From Chitinophagaceae bacterium (GTDB lineage Bacteria > Bacteroidota > Bacteroidia > Cytophagales > Cytophagaceae): a stretch of 64,000 bases of DNA. Both the position numbers and the translations under genes were made by a program. Below the pieces are notes generated by a model, which saw only the letters and a list, made by a program, of their open reading frames with translations, ran no database searches and was not told where the DNA came from. Every line of letters begins with the position of its first letter. Position 1 is the stretch's first letter. The stretch spans positions 1-64,000 of the forward strand of contig JAQBNU010000098.1 in NCBI GenBank assembly GCA_028288365.1. Reading direction: 5' to 3'. Below are positions 24,429 through 36,200 of this stretch, piece by piece.

Positions 24429-26266
24429 TGGAACAATTCTCCTTTGTTTGGTAACGTCCGCTTTTTTCTCAGTGCATCAAAATCAATCTGCGGTATAGAC
24501 GATATGAGGGTTTGGGTATAATCGCTTTTTGGGAAGTTGTAGACATCTTCTCCATCTCCTTCTTCCACGATCTTACCTTTGTTCATCACGATGATTCTGT
24601 CGGAAATGAATTTCACGACCGATAAATCATGTGAAATAAAAATGTTAGTGAATTTAAATTCTTCTTTTAATTCATTCAACAGATTCAATACTTGTGCCTG
24701 CACAGAAACATCCAGTGCAGAAACAGACTCATCGCATACAATGAATTTGGGTGAAAGCGCCAAGGCTCTGGCAATGCAAATGCGTTGTCTTTGTCCTCCG
24801 GAAAATTCGTGCGGGTAACGGTTGAAATGATTGCCGTGCAAGTTTACTCGCTCCAGCAATTCAATCGCTTTCTTCACACGTTGGTAATCGCTTTCCAAAA
24901 TATGGTTGACACGCATCGGTTCGATGATGGCTTCACCAATGGTGATTCTTGGATTGAGCGAAGAATACGGATCCTGGAAAATGATCTGCATGTCTTTGCG
25001 CAATTCACGCAAGCGTTCGTGCTTGATGTGTGTAATGTCTTCTCCTTCAAAAATAATTTGACCTTCTGTCGGTTCTACCAAACGCAAAATGCTTCTTCCT
25101 AAAGTTGTTTTTCCGCAACCTGATTCTCCGACCAGTCCAATGGTTTCTCCAGGATATACTTCGAAAGATACATCGTCTACTGCTTTGACAAATTCAACAG
25201 GCTTGCCTAAGAAGTTTCTTTTGTTGGTAAAATATGTTTTAAGATTTTTAACAACGAGTTGAGGTTGTGTATCCACTCGTTTCAATCTGTTTTTTTCTCG
25301 TAGTTCATCTTCGACCTGTATGTTGTCAATCAAAGCATCGACTACGGAAAGACTTTTATCGGTACGTTCAGAGATGATACCGTTTGCATCGACGGTCATA
25401 AAATCGGATACTACTGGAAGTACTTTGAGTTTGATGTCCAGTCTTGGTCTGCAGGCCAGCAAGCCTTTCGTGTAAGGATGTTTGGGATTTGCAAAAACAT
25501 CAAAGATATGTCCCTGCTCTACGATTCTTCCTCTGTACATGACGATGATGTAGTCTGCGATCTCTGCCACTACACCCAAATCATGCGTGATGAAAATCAT
25601 CGACATATTATTTTCGTCTCGTAACTGACGCATCAGATCGAGGATGCGGGCTTGTACGGTAACGTCCAACGCGGTGGTCGGTTCATCTGCAATCATCAAA
25701 GAAGGATTGCAACACATGGCCATGGCAATCATGACACGTTGTTTTTGTCCACCTGAAATTTGATGAGGGTATGCGTTGTAAATATCTTTGGGTCTTGGAA
25801 GCTGTACTTTTTCAAATAACTCAATGGTGAGTTGATGAGCTTGTTGTCTGGAAATGTTTTTACGATGCGCAAGTATAGTTTCTCTAATTTGATCGCCGCA
25901 GGTAAACACAGGATTAAGAGAAGTCATGGGCTCCTGAAAGATCATAGAAATTTCATTGCCTCTTTCATTTTGAAATTCTTTTGCCGACAGGTGTGTAAGA
26001 TCAATGATGCCTTTGGAAGGGGAGTTGAAAAAGATATTGCCTTGCATCGGCAGGCTGTGCTTCTTGTTGATGAGGCCCATGATGGACAGAGCGGTTACGG
26101 ATTTTCCAGAACCGGATTCTCCAACGATGCCTACCGTTTCACCTCTTCTCACCGTAAAACTCACGTCATCCACGGCTTTCATGATGCCTTGCTCGCTCGG
26201 GAAATAAGTTCTTAAATCCCTGACGTCTAATAAAAAGTTTTCTTCTGTTAACTGTTTCGGCGACAT
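24425..26266 (-). CDS. Dipeptide/oligopeptide ABC transporter, fused double ATP-binding protein
   Basis: 613 residues with two nucleotide-binding domains. First: Walker A GESGSGKS, signature SGGQKQR, Walker [13 protein letters not shown]. Second: [28 protein letters not shown] (note Ser in the Walker B +3 position rather than Pro). Each ends with an oligopeptide-transporter C-terminal extension ([16 protein letters not shown]). This is the DppD-DppF/GsiA/YejF-type fusion that powers peptide import. The permease and binding-protein genes are not in the window, so its partners lie elsewhere. Confidence 0.94.
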   Translation of the reverse strand: MSPKQLTEENFLLDVRDLRTYFPSEQGIMKAVDDVSFTVRRGETVGIVGESGSGKSVTALSIMGLINKKHSLPMQGNIFFNSPSKGIIDLTHLSAKEFQNERGNEISMIFQEPMTSLNPVFTCGDQIRETILAHRKNISRQQAHQLTIELFEKVQLPRPKDIYNAYPHQISGGQKQRVMIAMAMCCNPSLMIADEPTTALDVTVQARILDLMRQLRDENNMSMIFITHDLGVVAEIADYIIVMYRGRIVEQGHIFDVFANPKHPYTKGLLACRPRLDIKLKVLPVVSDFMTVDANGIISERTDKSLSVVDALIDNIQVEDELREKNRLKRVDTQPQLVVKNLKTYFTNKRNFLGKPVEFVKAVDDVSFEVYPGETIGLVGESGCGKTTLGRSILRLVEPTEGQIIFEGEDITHIKHERLRELRKDMQIIFQDPYSSLNPRITIGEAIIEPMRVNHILESDYQRVKKAIELLERVNLHGNHFNRYPHEFSGGQRQRICIARALALSPKFIVCDESVSALDVSVQAQVLNLLNELKEEFKFTNIFISHDLSVVKFISDRIIVMNKGKIVEEGDGEDVYNFPKSDYTQTLISSIPQIDFDALRKKRTLPNKGELFQ

Positions 26267-26283
26267 TCTACTGATCTATTCCA

Positions 26284-27006
26284 CTAATGTGTTCGTATGA
26301 TTTGTTCACTCGAGAGCAAAGGTTCATTCCTCAATTTAAGAAATACTTGAGCCAATAATACTACATCGTCCAAACAATAATCCAAGAGTTCTTGAGTGAG
26401 TCCGGAAGTCCTGTACGCTTCGTGTACCATTGATCCGTTGAAACTACTTTTTGCTGAAGGGATTCCAAGAGTATAAGCCATTAATTCCAAGGAAGTGTAA
26501 TGTTTGCGGTCTCCAAACTTCCATAGTTCGAGGGTATCGAGGTGTAAGACTTCCCAAGGTTTTTTACCGGCTAAGTCCAGTACCGGCGGGATATTCAATC
26601 CGTTGACCAGCATTCTGCGGCAGAGAAAAGGGAAATCGAATTCTTTTCCATTGTGGGCGCAAAGCACCCTGAAACTCTTACGTTTGCTTTGGTCGATGAG
26701 TTGTATAAAGCCTTCCAATAATTCCTTTTCATTTTCACCATGAAAAGTTTTGGCTCTGAAAATGAGTTGGTTGTCCACCTTGTGAAAAAAGCCACAACCG
26801 GTGATGAGCACTTTAGAAAATTCAGCATGTATGCCGGCTTTTTGTTCATAAGCATCTTCTGATTCCAGATCGGGGTAACGTTGTTGCGCTTTTTTAATCC
26901 ATAAGGGTTGACCGGTTGGATCAAGTGCTTGGAAGGAGGAATGTAAAGGCACCGTTTCGATGTCTATAAAAAGTATTTCCTCCAGGGAGAGTTTGGTTAA
27001 TCTCAT
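26284..27006 (-). CDS. Predicted 3'-5' exonuclease (PolB-like DEDD family)
   Basis: 240 residues. RNase H-like exonuclease motifs: Exo I LFIDIETVPL (Asp, Glu), Exo II CAHNGKEFDFPFLCRR (Asp), Exo III LLDYCLDDVVLLAQV with the Tyr/Asp pair. This fits the PolB-like exonuclease family seen as a free-standing protein in Bacteroidota. It likely trims nucleic acid 3' ends in repair or RNA processing. It sits between a small unknown gene and the ABC ATPase in the leftward operon. Confidence 0.88.
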   Translation of the reverse strand: MRLTKLSLEEILFIDIETVPLHSSFQALDPTGQPLWIKKAQQRYPDLESEDAYEQKAGIHAEFSKVLITGCGFFHKVDNQLIFRAKTFHGENEKELLEGFIQLIDQSKRKSFRVLCAHNGKEFDFPFLCRRMLVNGLNIPPVLDLAGKKPWEVLHLDTLELWKFGDRKHYTSLELMAYTLGIPSAKSSFNGSMVHEAYRTSGLTQELLDYCLDDVVLLAQVFLKLRNEPLLSSEQIIRTH

Positions 27007-27034
27007 GCAATGGGGTTAATAAAAGTTTAAAAAA

Positions 27035-27442
27035 TTAACTGTGAAGTATGCCTTCCTTGTCCAATATAGGAATATAAGTCATATTTTTTTTGATGATGCT
27101 TTCAGGAACGAAAATAAATTTTTTGTCATACATCTGGCTGTCGACAAAATAGCTTACCCAGTATTCATTATTGATGGTGAATACTGCAGGGTCAATCAGT
27201 TCAATGACCTGATAACTTTTTGGTTCAATGACCGGAAAAAAATGTCTCAGTACAGAAGTTTCTACTTCTTTCTCATCGAGCAAACCATAACCTCTGGAGC
27301 TGATGGTAACGCTCTCCAGGGCATAATTATTTTCATTGATCAGGACTACCTGCCATAAAGCAGATTCTTCTGTTTGCAGCTCTCCGTGTGCGATAGCTAT
27401 ATGAACTCCTTTTACGGTAGGGAATAGAATGTCTTTTTTCAT
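27035..27442 (-). CDS. Conserved hypothetical protein
   Basis: 135 residues, no signal peptide. Sequence such as WQVVLINENNYALESVTISSRGYG and EYWVSYFVDSQMYDKKFIFVPESI is strongly reminiscent of a conserved Bacteroidota cytosolic family that often sits near lipB, but I know no function. The gene follows lipB after 5 bp, suggesting co-transcription. Beta-rich and soluble; no catalytic residues can be pointed to. It is real on context and family resemblance. Confidence 0.82.
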   Translation of the reverse strand: MKKDILFPTVKGVHIAIAHGELQTEESALWQVVLINENNYALESVTISSRGYGLLDEKEVETSVLRHFFPVIEPKSYQVIELIDPAVFTINNEYWVSYFVDSQMYDKKFIFVPESIIKKNMTYIPILDKEGILHS

Positions 27443-27447
27443 TGGTA

Positions 27448-28170
27448 TTACTTTTTGTTCAGCGTCATTCCAAACAGGGACGAAAGGTGTCCCACTAATT
27501 TGACTTTTACGTCATCGAAGGCCAGGTGTTGCGTTGTTTCCAAATGCATGGAGGTAACAGCCTTATCTGCAATACCGCAAGGTACAATCATTTTAAAATG
27601 GTCCAGCGAAACGTCAATATTGAAAGCCAGTCCGTGCATGCTGACCCAGCGGCTGGTTTTTACTCCCATGGCCGCTATTTTACGGGCTTTGACCAAGTTT
27701 TCACCATCAAACCAAACGCCTGTTTGCCCCTGCGATCTGCCGGCTTCTACGCCATAATCCCGGAGTGTCAGAATGACACTTTCTTCCAGCATGCGCATGT
27801 AGCGATGAATGTCAGTAAAGAAATTTTCCAGGTCCAATACAGGATATACCACCAGCTGTCCGGGCCCGTGGTAAGTGATGTCTCCGCCACGGTTGTTTTC
27901 ATAATAGCCGATATTTTTTTTCTCTAATTCTTCATTGCTGACCAATAGATGTTCGCGACTTCCGCTTTTGCCTAAGGTAAACACATGAGGATGCTGACAG
28001 GTGATGAGGTAGTTGGGAGTCAGCTGTTGCTGGTCTTCCGGCAGGTTGCGGTTTTGCAATTTAATCTGCACGATCTGATCAAACAAAGAAGCTTGATAAT
28101 CCCAGGCTTCTTTGTAATCGATTGTTCCCAGATCGATCCATTGGGTCAATGTATTTTTGTTGGTATTCAA
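27448..28170 (-). CDS. lipB: Octanoyltransferase LipB
   Basis: 240 residues. The RGGDITYHGPGQLVVYPVLDL motif is the LipB signature, and the catalytic pair is present as Lys in AAMGVKTSRWVSMHG and Cys in MIVPCGIADKAVTS. The enzyme moves octanoyl from acyl carrier protein to lipoyl-dependent enzymes, the first step of lipoate synthesis. It is the first gene of the leftward run down to the rhomboid. No lipA is in the window. Confidence 0.97.
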   Translation of the reverse strand: MNTNKNTLTQWIDLGTIDYKEAWDYQASLFDQIVQIKLQNRNLPEDQQQLTPNYLITCQHPHVFTLGKSGSREHLLVSNEELEKKNIGYYENNRGGDITYHGPGQLVVYPVLDLENFFTDIHRYMRMLEESVILTLRDYGVEAGRSQGQTGVWFDGENLVKARKIAAMGVKTSRWVSMHGLAFNIDVSLDHFKMIVPCGIADKAVTSMHLETTQHLAFDDVKVKLVGHLSSLFGMTLNKK

Positions 28171-28326
28171 AATGATAAGTGGTTATACAAATATACAAAT
28201 AGAATTAGGGTTTTAGTTCCCGGAAGATAGTTTAGTAATGGAATAGATGGAAGTTTTATAAGAGGATAGGGTTATGGAATAGTGATGATTGGTTGGTGGA
28301 GAAAGAAATAAAGCAGCATTTTTATA

Positions 28327-28452
28327 GGGCGTTTCCCCGGCATAAATGGATTGAGGTGATTATAATTTTGATGGCGGGGCCGGGTTCTCGCTGCAAGTCC
28401 GCCGACCGCACAAATCCAACGCACTTCGGGCTTTCCGCTCGATCCCTAACGC
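28327..28452. repeat. GC-rich dispersed repeat, copy 1
   Basis: Begins GGGCGTTTCCCC and ends GATCCCTAACGC; the last about 80 bases (from 28373) match the copy at 50849-50977 at most positions. The ends are imperfect inverted repeats (GGGCGTT and TAACGC). It lies in the 541-bp gap between lipB and yraN, where no gene is visible. A frame over it carries no family signature and I do not call it coding. Confidence 0.75.
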
Positions 28453-28504
28453 GAAGATTGCATGAGGGCTTGAGCCATTGTTTGAACTCTTCATCTGCCG
28501 ATAG

Positions 28505-28560
28505 GCGAGATGAAAGCGAGTGGCGAAAGCCCGACCCCGCTGGCAAGCGGGGGCATGTCC
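28505..28560. repeat. GC-rich dispersed repeat, reverse-type end fragment
   Basis: Contains AGCGAGTGGCGAAAGCCC, shared with 56403-56420, then a CCCGCT/AGCGGG hairpin. It is the mirror-type end of the same family, 53 bp right of copy 1, so copy 1 may be a composite of two elements. The remaining gap DNA (28171-28326, 28561-28711) shows nothing I can name. Confidence 0.6.
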
Positions 28561-28711
28561 AATACCGAAAACAATACGATAACTTCACTCCTTATCTGTT
28601 ACTATGATATTCATTTTTCAAGACAGTTATTTACTCTGTAGAATTACCTCTTCTTAAAACTTTTACTATCTTCATCACTCCAATATTTTTTACAATTTAA
28701 ATCACACCGCG

Positions 28712-29056
28712 ATGACTTTTTCGAAAGTGGCCATCGGCAAGGAAGCCGAGCTTAAAGCCGCACATTTTTTACAACAAAAAGGCTATGTCCTTCAAGCCTC
28801 AAATTATCGTTACGGCAAAGGTGAAATAGACCTCATCATGAAACACGGAGAAATACTTGTTTTCGTAGAAGTGAAAGCTCGTAAGAACGATCAGTACGGT
28901 TATCCCGAGCAATGGGTGAGTCGTAAAAAATTAGATATGATCTATCAGACAGCGGAAGGTTATATGATGCAGCATAAATGGAAAGGACGTATACGTTTCG
29001 ACATCCTTGCGGTGTCTGGTGAATCGGGATGTTATCATCTGGAGGATATTTCTTAA
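28712..29056 (+). CDS. YraN/UPF0102 family protein
   Basis: 114 residues. The nuclease-like core motif GEIDLIMKHGEILVFVEVKAR (split: E-x-D and E-V-K) is the UPF0102 signature, a fold related to Holliday-junction resolvases and restriction endonucleases; activity in the cell is unproven. The N-terminal GKEAELKAAHFLQQKGY fits the family. Length is typical. Followed 53 bp later by manA. Confidence 0.93.
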   Translation: MTFSKVAIGKEAELKAAHFLQQKGYVLQASNYRYGKGEIDLIMKHGEILVFVEVKARKNDQYGYPEQWVSRKKLDMIYQTAEGYMMQHKWKGRIRFDILAVSGESGCYHLEDIS

Positions 29057-29109
29057 GGTTTGGAGGATGCAAAAAAAATGTTCAAATTCAGGTCATAGAT
29101 GCTAGCCTT

Positions 29110-30093
29110 ATGAGTTTGAATTATCCATTGCGTTTCAAGACGATTTTCAAAGAGAAAATCTGGGGTGGAAAAAAAATAAAAGAAGTACTCGGAAAAGATT
29201 TCTCTCCCCTGGCCAACTGCGGTGAAACCTGGGAGTTATCGGCTGTGCCCGGTAACGTGTCAGAAGTATGTAACGGCTCTCTGAAAGGCAAGGACCTTCA
29301 AGGGTTGAGCAATGAGTTCAAAGCAAAATTGTTGGGTGAAAAAGTAACGGCAGAATACGGAACAGAATTTCCTTTACTGATCAAATACATTGATGCAAAC
29401 GATGACCTGTCCGTACAGGTGCATCCAGATGATAAGCTAGCCAAAGCAAAACACGGATGCAAAGGTAAAACAGAAATGTGGTACATCATGCAAGCCGATG
29501 AAGGCGCAAAACTCAACAGTGGATTTGCAAAAGAAACGACCAAGGAAGAATATGCCAAAGCCATTGCACAAGGTAATTCGCTGGACTTTTTGAATTTTGA
29601 AAAAGTAAAATCAGGCGATGTGTTTTTTATGCCTGCCGGAAGAATTCATTATATCGGTAAGGGAATTTTACTGGCAGAGATACAACAGACTTCTGATATC
29701 ACGTATCGCATTTATGATTTTGATCGTAAAGATGATCAGGGAAACAAACGCGAACTGCATGTGAAAGATGGTGTGGAAGCCATTGATTTTACGGTGCATC
29801 CAGAATACAAAACAAAATACCTGGCCAAAGACAATGGCTCTGCTGAGTTGTTAAGAAGTGCATTTTTTAATACGAATATCATTTCTCTTAAAGCCTCTCA
29901 CCATTATGGATTGCCGTTAGGCAAACGAGACTCATTTACCATTTTGATTTGTGTAGAAGGACAAGGAAAAGTGGAAGGTGATTTTGCAGCTGAAAGCATT
30001 AAGCCCGGTGATGTCTTGTTGGTTCCGTCTGCGTTGAAACACGTTGTTGTGACATCTGCAAAGGGAGTGAAGGTTTTGGAGGTATATTTGTAA
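29110..30093 (+). CDS. manA: Mannose-6-phosphate isomerase, class I
   Basis: 327 residues. The zinc site is visible in SVQVHPDDKLA (Gln/His) and GKTEMWYI (Glu), and a later His in FTVHPEY. It interconverts mannose-6-phosphate and fructose-6-phosphate, supplying GDP-mannose or feeding mannose to glycolysis. I start at ATG 29110 (MSLNYPLRF, the family N-terminus); the frame is open upstream to 29029 but that stretch overlaps yraN and is not family-like. The protein looks full length, of the short class I form. Confidence 0.93.
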   Translation: MSLNYPLRFKTIFKEKIWGGKKIKEVLGKDFSPLANCGETWELSAVPGNVSEVCNGSLKGKDLQGLSNEFKAKLLGEKVTAEYGTEFPLLIKYIDANDDLSVQVHPDDKLAKAKHGCKGKTEMWYIMQADEGAKLNSGFAKETTKEEYAKAIAQGNSLDFLNFEKVKSGDVFFMPAGRIHYIGKGILLAEIQQTSDITYRIYDFDRKDDQGNKRELHVKDGVEAIDFTVHPEYKTKYLAKDNGSAELLRSAFFNTNIISLKASHHYGLPLGKRDSFTILICVEGQGKVEGDFAAESIKPGDVLLVPSALKHVVVTSAKGVKVLEVYL

Positions 30094-30238
30094 GTTTACA
30101 CGAAATGAAATCAATGTAATCTGCATACGACCTTGTTTGATCGACAAGTAAGGCAGTTTCGTCTATTAGCTTGGTTGTGGCTTAACCGTTAAAGTCAGGT
30201 TATACGTATCTTTACTGGCTTTGACACGCCCGATTCCT

Positions 30239-33200
30239 ATGAAGATATCTAATTACTTGATTACGAATGTAAAGTATTGTTTTGCATTCATTCTTTCCTT
30301 CCTTTTTTTTATACAACAATCCGCTTTAGGACAATGTAATTTTACGGTGTCTCCTTCGGCCTCTTCTTATGGTTGTTATACCACCTTGGAAGATGTGGTT
30401 TGGTCAAGTGTTGTCAATACGACGGCATCAGCAAATGACCTGAGCAAGACATCAGGAGGAAGTGCTTGGAATGGAGGAGCTTTTTCTACTGCTTCTGTTT
30501 ACAACAACGGTTATGTGGAAACCGTAGTGAGTGAAGTAAACACGGCGAGAGCGATAGGTTTGAGCAATACAAATCCAGATGCCACTAATACTTCCATTTT
30601 ATTTGCCGTTTATCTTCGTTCGGATGGAACATTAGAAGTAGATGAATCGGGTACGAGCCGAGGAAACTTTGGGGGATATAACAGTGGTGATACGATAAGG
30701 GTAAAAGTTGAAAGAGGAAGAATTAAATACTATAAAAATAGTACCTTATTATATGTCAGCAATCTGACACCTACCTTGCCTTTGTTTGTAGACAATTCCA
30801 TCAATACGACAGCTGGCACACTTAAAAAAGTGGTCATTGGTAATTTATCGAACGGATCTTTCAAAGCCACTGCTGCTGCGCCTGGAGCAGGCACTGGTCC
30901 TACTTACCAATGGAAATTAAATGGCAGCAATGTAGGAACAAACAGTGCCACCTATTCAAATACTGCGTTGGCGCTTAATGATGTCTTGACTTGTGTACTT
31001 ACACCGGGTTCTGGAGCGTGTTCTGCCTCACCAGCTACATCCAATAATGTCAAAATCAAATTCAAAACAAGTTTCAATTACGGAGATTTCTACATCACAA
31101 CATCTCCTTCAGTCAGCGCATGCAATGAAGCAGTTGCTGAGGTCGTATGGGATTCCTTATCTACGAATTTAAATGTTGCAGGAAATAGCTTAACGAAAAT
31201 ACAATCTAACGGTAACTGGGATGGAGGCGCTGCTTCTTTAAATACCGTATCAAACAACGGGTATTTTCAATTTACAGCATTAGAAACAACTAAGTTAAGA
31301 GCAGCAGGGTTGAGTACAACCAATGCCAATTCAAATTATACGACCATACAGTACGCTTTTTACCTGAGCGCTGCAGGAGCCTTGCAGATTTATGAAACAG
31401 GTGTAAGCAAAGGAACCTTTGGAACCTATACTACAGGCGACCTATTGAAAGTGGCTGTGCAAGGCGGTGTGGTGAAGTATTATCAAAACGGTAATTTACT
31501 TTACATCAGTGCTTCTGCTCCAACGTTGCCTTTATTAGTAGACGTATCCATTAATAACTCTGCGGGAACAATCAGCAATGCGTTGATTTCTAATTACAGC
31601 ACCGGTGTTTTCAATGCGGTTGCTACGAGTGCGGGATCATCACCTGTTTACCAATGGAAGTTGAATGGCAGTAATGTTGGTACAAATAGTTCGACGTATT
31701 CTAATGCTTCATTAAATAGCAATGATGTTGTAACCTGTCTGCTCACACCAAACTTAGTGGGATGTGCGACGTCTACGTACAGTGCCAATAATATTACCTA
31801 CAAATCCATTCCTGTTTCTTCTTCTAACATCGAGTTTTATGTACAGGGTACACCTGCTACCAGCGCCTGTTTTGCAGGTGAAGAGCAGGTGAGATGGAAA
31901 GCATCGGATTTAAACTACGTCATTGCGAGTACGAATAACCTGAGCAAATTTCAGTCGAACGGCAACTGGGATGGAGGAGCGGCCTCTTGGAATACAGTAA
32001 GCAATAATGGTTATTTTCAATTTACGGCAACAGAAACAAATACATTGCGTGCAGCCGGTTTAAGTACAGCCAATGCCAATGCCAATTTTAATACCATACA
32101 ATATGCCTTTTATCTGACTGCTGCGGGTGCCGTGCAGATCCAGGAGTCAGGAACAAATAGAGGAACATTTGGCACTTATATAGGGGGTGATATATTTAAA
32201 ATAACAGTAGAATCATCCTTGGTAAAATATTATCAGAATGGTAATCTTTTATACATCAGTACGGTTGCTCCAACACTTCCTCTGTTGGTAGATGTATCGA
32301 TCAACTCTATCAACGGAACAATCACTGGTGCATTGGTTAGTAATTATAGCTCGGGTACTTATACGGCAACAGCAACAAACGCCGGACCTTCTCCAACTTA
32401 TCAATGGCAGCTAAATGGTAGTAATGTTGGAACCAATAGTATTACTTATACCAATACATCTATGGTGCTAGGTGATGATATAACGTGCATTCTTACCCCT
32501 AACATTACAGGTTGTAGCACCTCTTCCAACATCACTTCGAACAGTGTTGTCAATAAAGCGGTAACTGTTTCTTCCAGCATTGAATTTTATATACAGGGTC
32601 TTGTAGCATCAAGTGCTTGTAGCAGTCCGGAAGAACAAGTCAGATGGAAAAATTCTGATCTTAATTTCGTGCAGTCTAACGGTAACAACCTAATCAAAAT
32701 ACAATCCGATGGCAACTGGGACGGGGGAGCTGCTTCATGGAATACGGTATCGAATAATGGTTACCTGCAGTTTACTGCAACAGAAACCAATAAGTCTCGC
32801 ATGGTGGGGTTGAGTACGACAAATACCAATTCTAACTTTACTTCTATTCAATATGCCATCTATTTACTCAATAGCGGTGCTATACAGATTTATGAATCCG
32901 GTACGGGCCGTGGTGGTTTCGGAACCTATGCAAGCAATGATGTTTTCAGAGTAGCAGTGGACAATAACGTTGTCAAGTATTATCAAAATGGAAACCTCTT
33001 GTATATAAGTGCTGTCGCACCTACGCTTCCTCTGTTGGTCGATGTTTCCATTAATAATTCGGGTGGAACGGTTACGAATGCGGTTGTCGCAAATTACAAT
33101 GTAGGTTCATTTGCGGCCACGGCAATTAATGCCGGTAGTACACCTTCTTACCAATGGCAAGTCAACGGAAGCAATGTCGGCACAAACAGCGCTACTTACA

Positions 33201-36200
33201 CCAATGTGTCGTTGAATGTAAATGATATCGTAATGTGTATTCTCACTCCTTCATTAGCAGGTTGTGTGGGTACTACTACTTATGCTTCTAACAGCATTAC
33301 CAATAAAGCGTTAAGCACTCCTTCGACGATCGATTTTTATATTCAGGGTACAACGTCTACTGCTGCTTGTAATATTGCTGAGGAACAAGTGAAATGGAAA
33401 ACGTCAGATTTCAATTATGTGGTTGTTACATCTGGTAATAATCTTAGCAAATTCCAGTCCAACGGCAACTGGGATGGCGGTGCTGCATCATGGAACACGG
33501 TAGCAGATAATGGCTACTTGCAGTTTACGGCTACTGAAATCAATACATTCCGTGCCATTGGTTTGAGTACAACAAATGCCAACAACAATTACACATCCAT
33601 TCAATATGCTTTCTATTTGAACAACTCAGGGGGTGTTCAAATAACAGAATCAGGAACCAATCGTGGAACTTTTGGTACGTATAATACGAACGATGTTTTC
33701 GCTATAACGGTAGAAGCGGGTGTTGTAAAATACTATCAGAATACAGCACTTTTATACATCAGTAACATCACACCAACTTTGCCTATGCTGGTCGATGTTT
33801 CGTTATACAATACGGGAGCGACCATCGCAAATGCCGTAGTGGGTAATTACTCGACGGGTTCATTTATAGCTTCAGCTACCAATGCAGGAGCATCTCCTTC
33901 TTACCAATGGAAATTGAATGGTAGCAATGTAGGAACTAACATTGCTACTTATACCAATACAGGTCTTGCGGTGAATGATGTAGTGACTTGTGTACTTACT
34001 CCAAACTTAGGAGGTTGTACAAGTACCACCTACAACTCCAATACCATCACGAATAAAACGCTCGTCAATTCTACTAATTTAGAATTCTATATACAAGGTA
34101 CTGCCGCGACGGCAGCTTGTAATACTACGGATGAAGAAGTACGATGGAAACTTTCTGACTTGAGTAATGTACAGGCTTCGGGAAATGATTTGACAAAAAT
34201 ACAATCCGACGGCAACTGGGATGGAGGAGCTGCATCATGGAACATGGTCGCTAACAATGGTTACTTACAATTTACTGCCGCTGAAACAACCAAAGGCAGA
34301 ATGATTGGATTAAGTACAACCAATGCCAACTCAAATTATACTTCTATACAATACGCCTTTTATTTATTGAGTAATAGCACCATTCAGATTTATGAATCGG
34401 GCAATAGCCAAGCTTCTCCGGGCTCATACAACACCGGCGACATTTTTAAAATAACGGTGGAGAACAACATTGTTAAATATTACCAAAACGGTACTCTGCT
34501 TTATACAAGTAGTACTCCTCCTACACTGCCTATGTTGGTGGATGTTTCCATTAAAAATGCCGGAGGTACGGTGTTGGATGCTTTTGTATCTAATTATAAT
34601 GTCGGAGTATTCACAGCTACTGCTACCAACGCAGGCACGTCTCCTGCTTACCAATGGCAGTTGAACGGTGCGAACGTAGGAACCAATAGCGCTACTTATA
34701 CCAATACTGCATTGAACAACAGCGATGTTGTCAGTTGTATACTTACTCCTAATATTATTGGATGTACAGGTAAGCAATATGTTTCCAACAACATCATCAA
34801 CAAATCCATTGCCGCACCTGCTAACTTAGAATTTTATATTCAGAGCACGGTGGCAACATCAGCTTGTAGCATTGGAGAAGAACAAGTGAAATGGAAAGTG
34901 TCGGATTTCAATTATGTGACAGGTAGTAATAATAACCTGGTCAAAGTACAATCAGATGGTAACTGGGACGGCGGTGCCGCTTCATGGAACACAGTAGCCA
35001 ATAATGGATACTTTCAGTTTACGGCTTCTGAAACAAATACCTCAAGGATGGGTGGTTTAAGTACAACCAATACCAATTCGAGTTACACTTCTATACAATA
35101 TGCCTTTTACCTGTTGAACACAGGTAGTTTGCAAATTTATGAATCAGGCACCAGCAGAGGTACATTTGGTACTTACACAACCAATGACATCTTTAAAATT
35201 TCAGTAGAGGCTGGTGTTGTGAAGTATTACCAAAATGGAAATCTTTTATACATCAGTGGAGTGACACCAACGTTACCGATGTTGGTAGATATTTCTATCA
35301 AGAATGTAGGAGGAACAATTACCAATGCATTGGTTGGAAATTACAGTTCGGGTACATATACCGCTACAGCACTTAACGCGGGTGCAACTCCTTCTTATCA
35401 GTGGAAATTGAACGGTGCGAACGTAGGTACTAACAGTGCTTCTTACACCAATGCTGCTCTTGCAATTAATGATGTATTGTCTTGTACATTGGTTCCTAAC
35501 TTACCAGGCTGCGGTACAGCATTGTATTCTTCAAACAACATCACCAATAAGTCAACATCTGCTTCCAGCAGCATAGAATTCTATGTGCAGGGAACACCAA
35601 CAGTCAGTGCTTGTTTGACAGCAGAAGAACAGGTGAGATGGAAAGTTTCTGATTTGAACAACGTGCAAGCTTCAGGCAATAGCTTGAGTAAAGTACAATC
35701 CAATGGCAACTGGGATGGTGGTGCCGCATCATGGAATACAGTATCTAACAATGGCTATTTTAAATTCATTGCCAGCGAAACCAATAAATCAAGAATGGCT
35801 GGTTTAAGTACCACCAATGCTGATGCGAATTATACTTCTATACAATACGCCTTTTATCTTGTTAATACAGGAAGTTTAGGTATTTATGAGTCGGGTACTA
35901 GTAAAGGAACGTTTGGTACTTATAATACAAATGACACGCTGCAAATATCCGTAGAAGCATCTGTTGTGAAGTATTATCAGAATGGAAATTTATTGTACAT
36001 CAGTAGCGTTGCTCCTACATTGCCGATGTTAGTCGATGTTTCGATCAACGGCATCAGTGGAACAATTACCAATGCAGTCGTGTCTAATTATAATAACGGC
36101 AGTTTTACGGCTACGGCTACGAATGCGGGTGTTACTCCTGCTTATCAATGGAAATTGAATGGAACCAATGTTGGTACCAATAGTTCTACTTATACCAATA

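Noticed and set aside
28293-28607. Overlapping open frames in the lipB-yraN gap
   Set aside because: They lie inside the dispersed GC-rich element whose similar copy at 50849 is not coding; no family resemblance.
29029-29109. Longer N-terminus for manA
   Set aside because: It overlaps yraN and does not resemble the family; ATG 29110 gives the expected start.
30221-30238. TTG start for the giant gene
   Set aside because: The ATG at 30239 directly precedes the signal peptide; the extra six residues add nothing to it.
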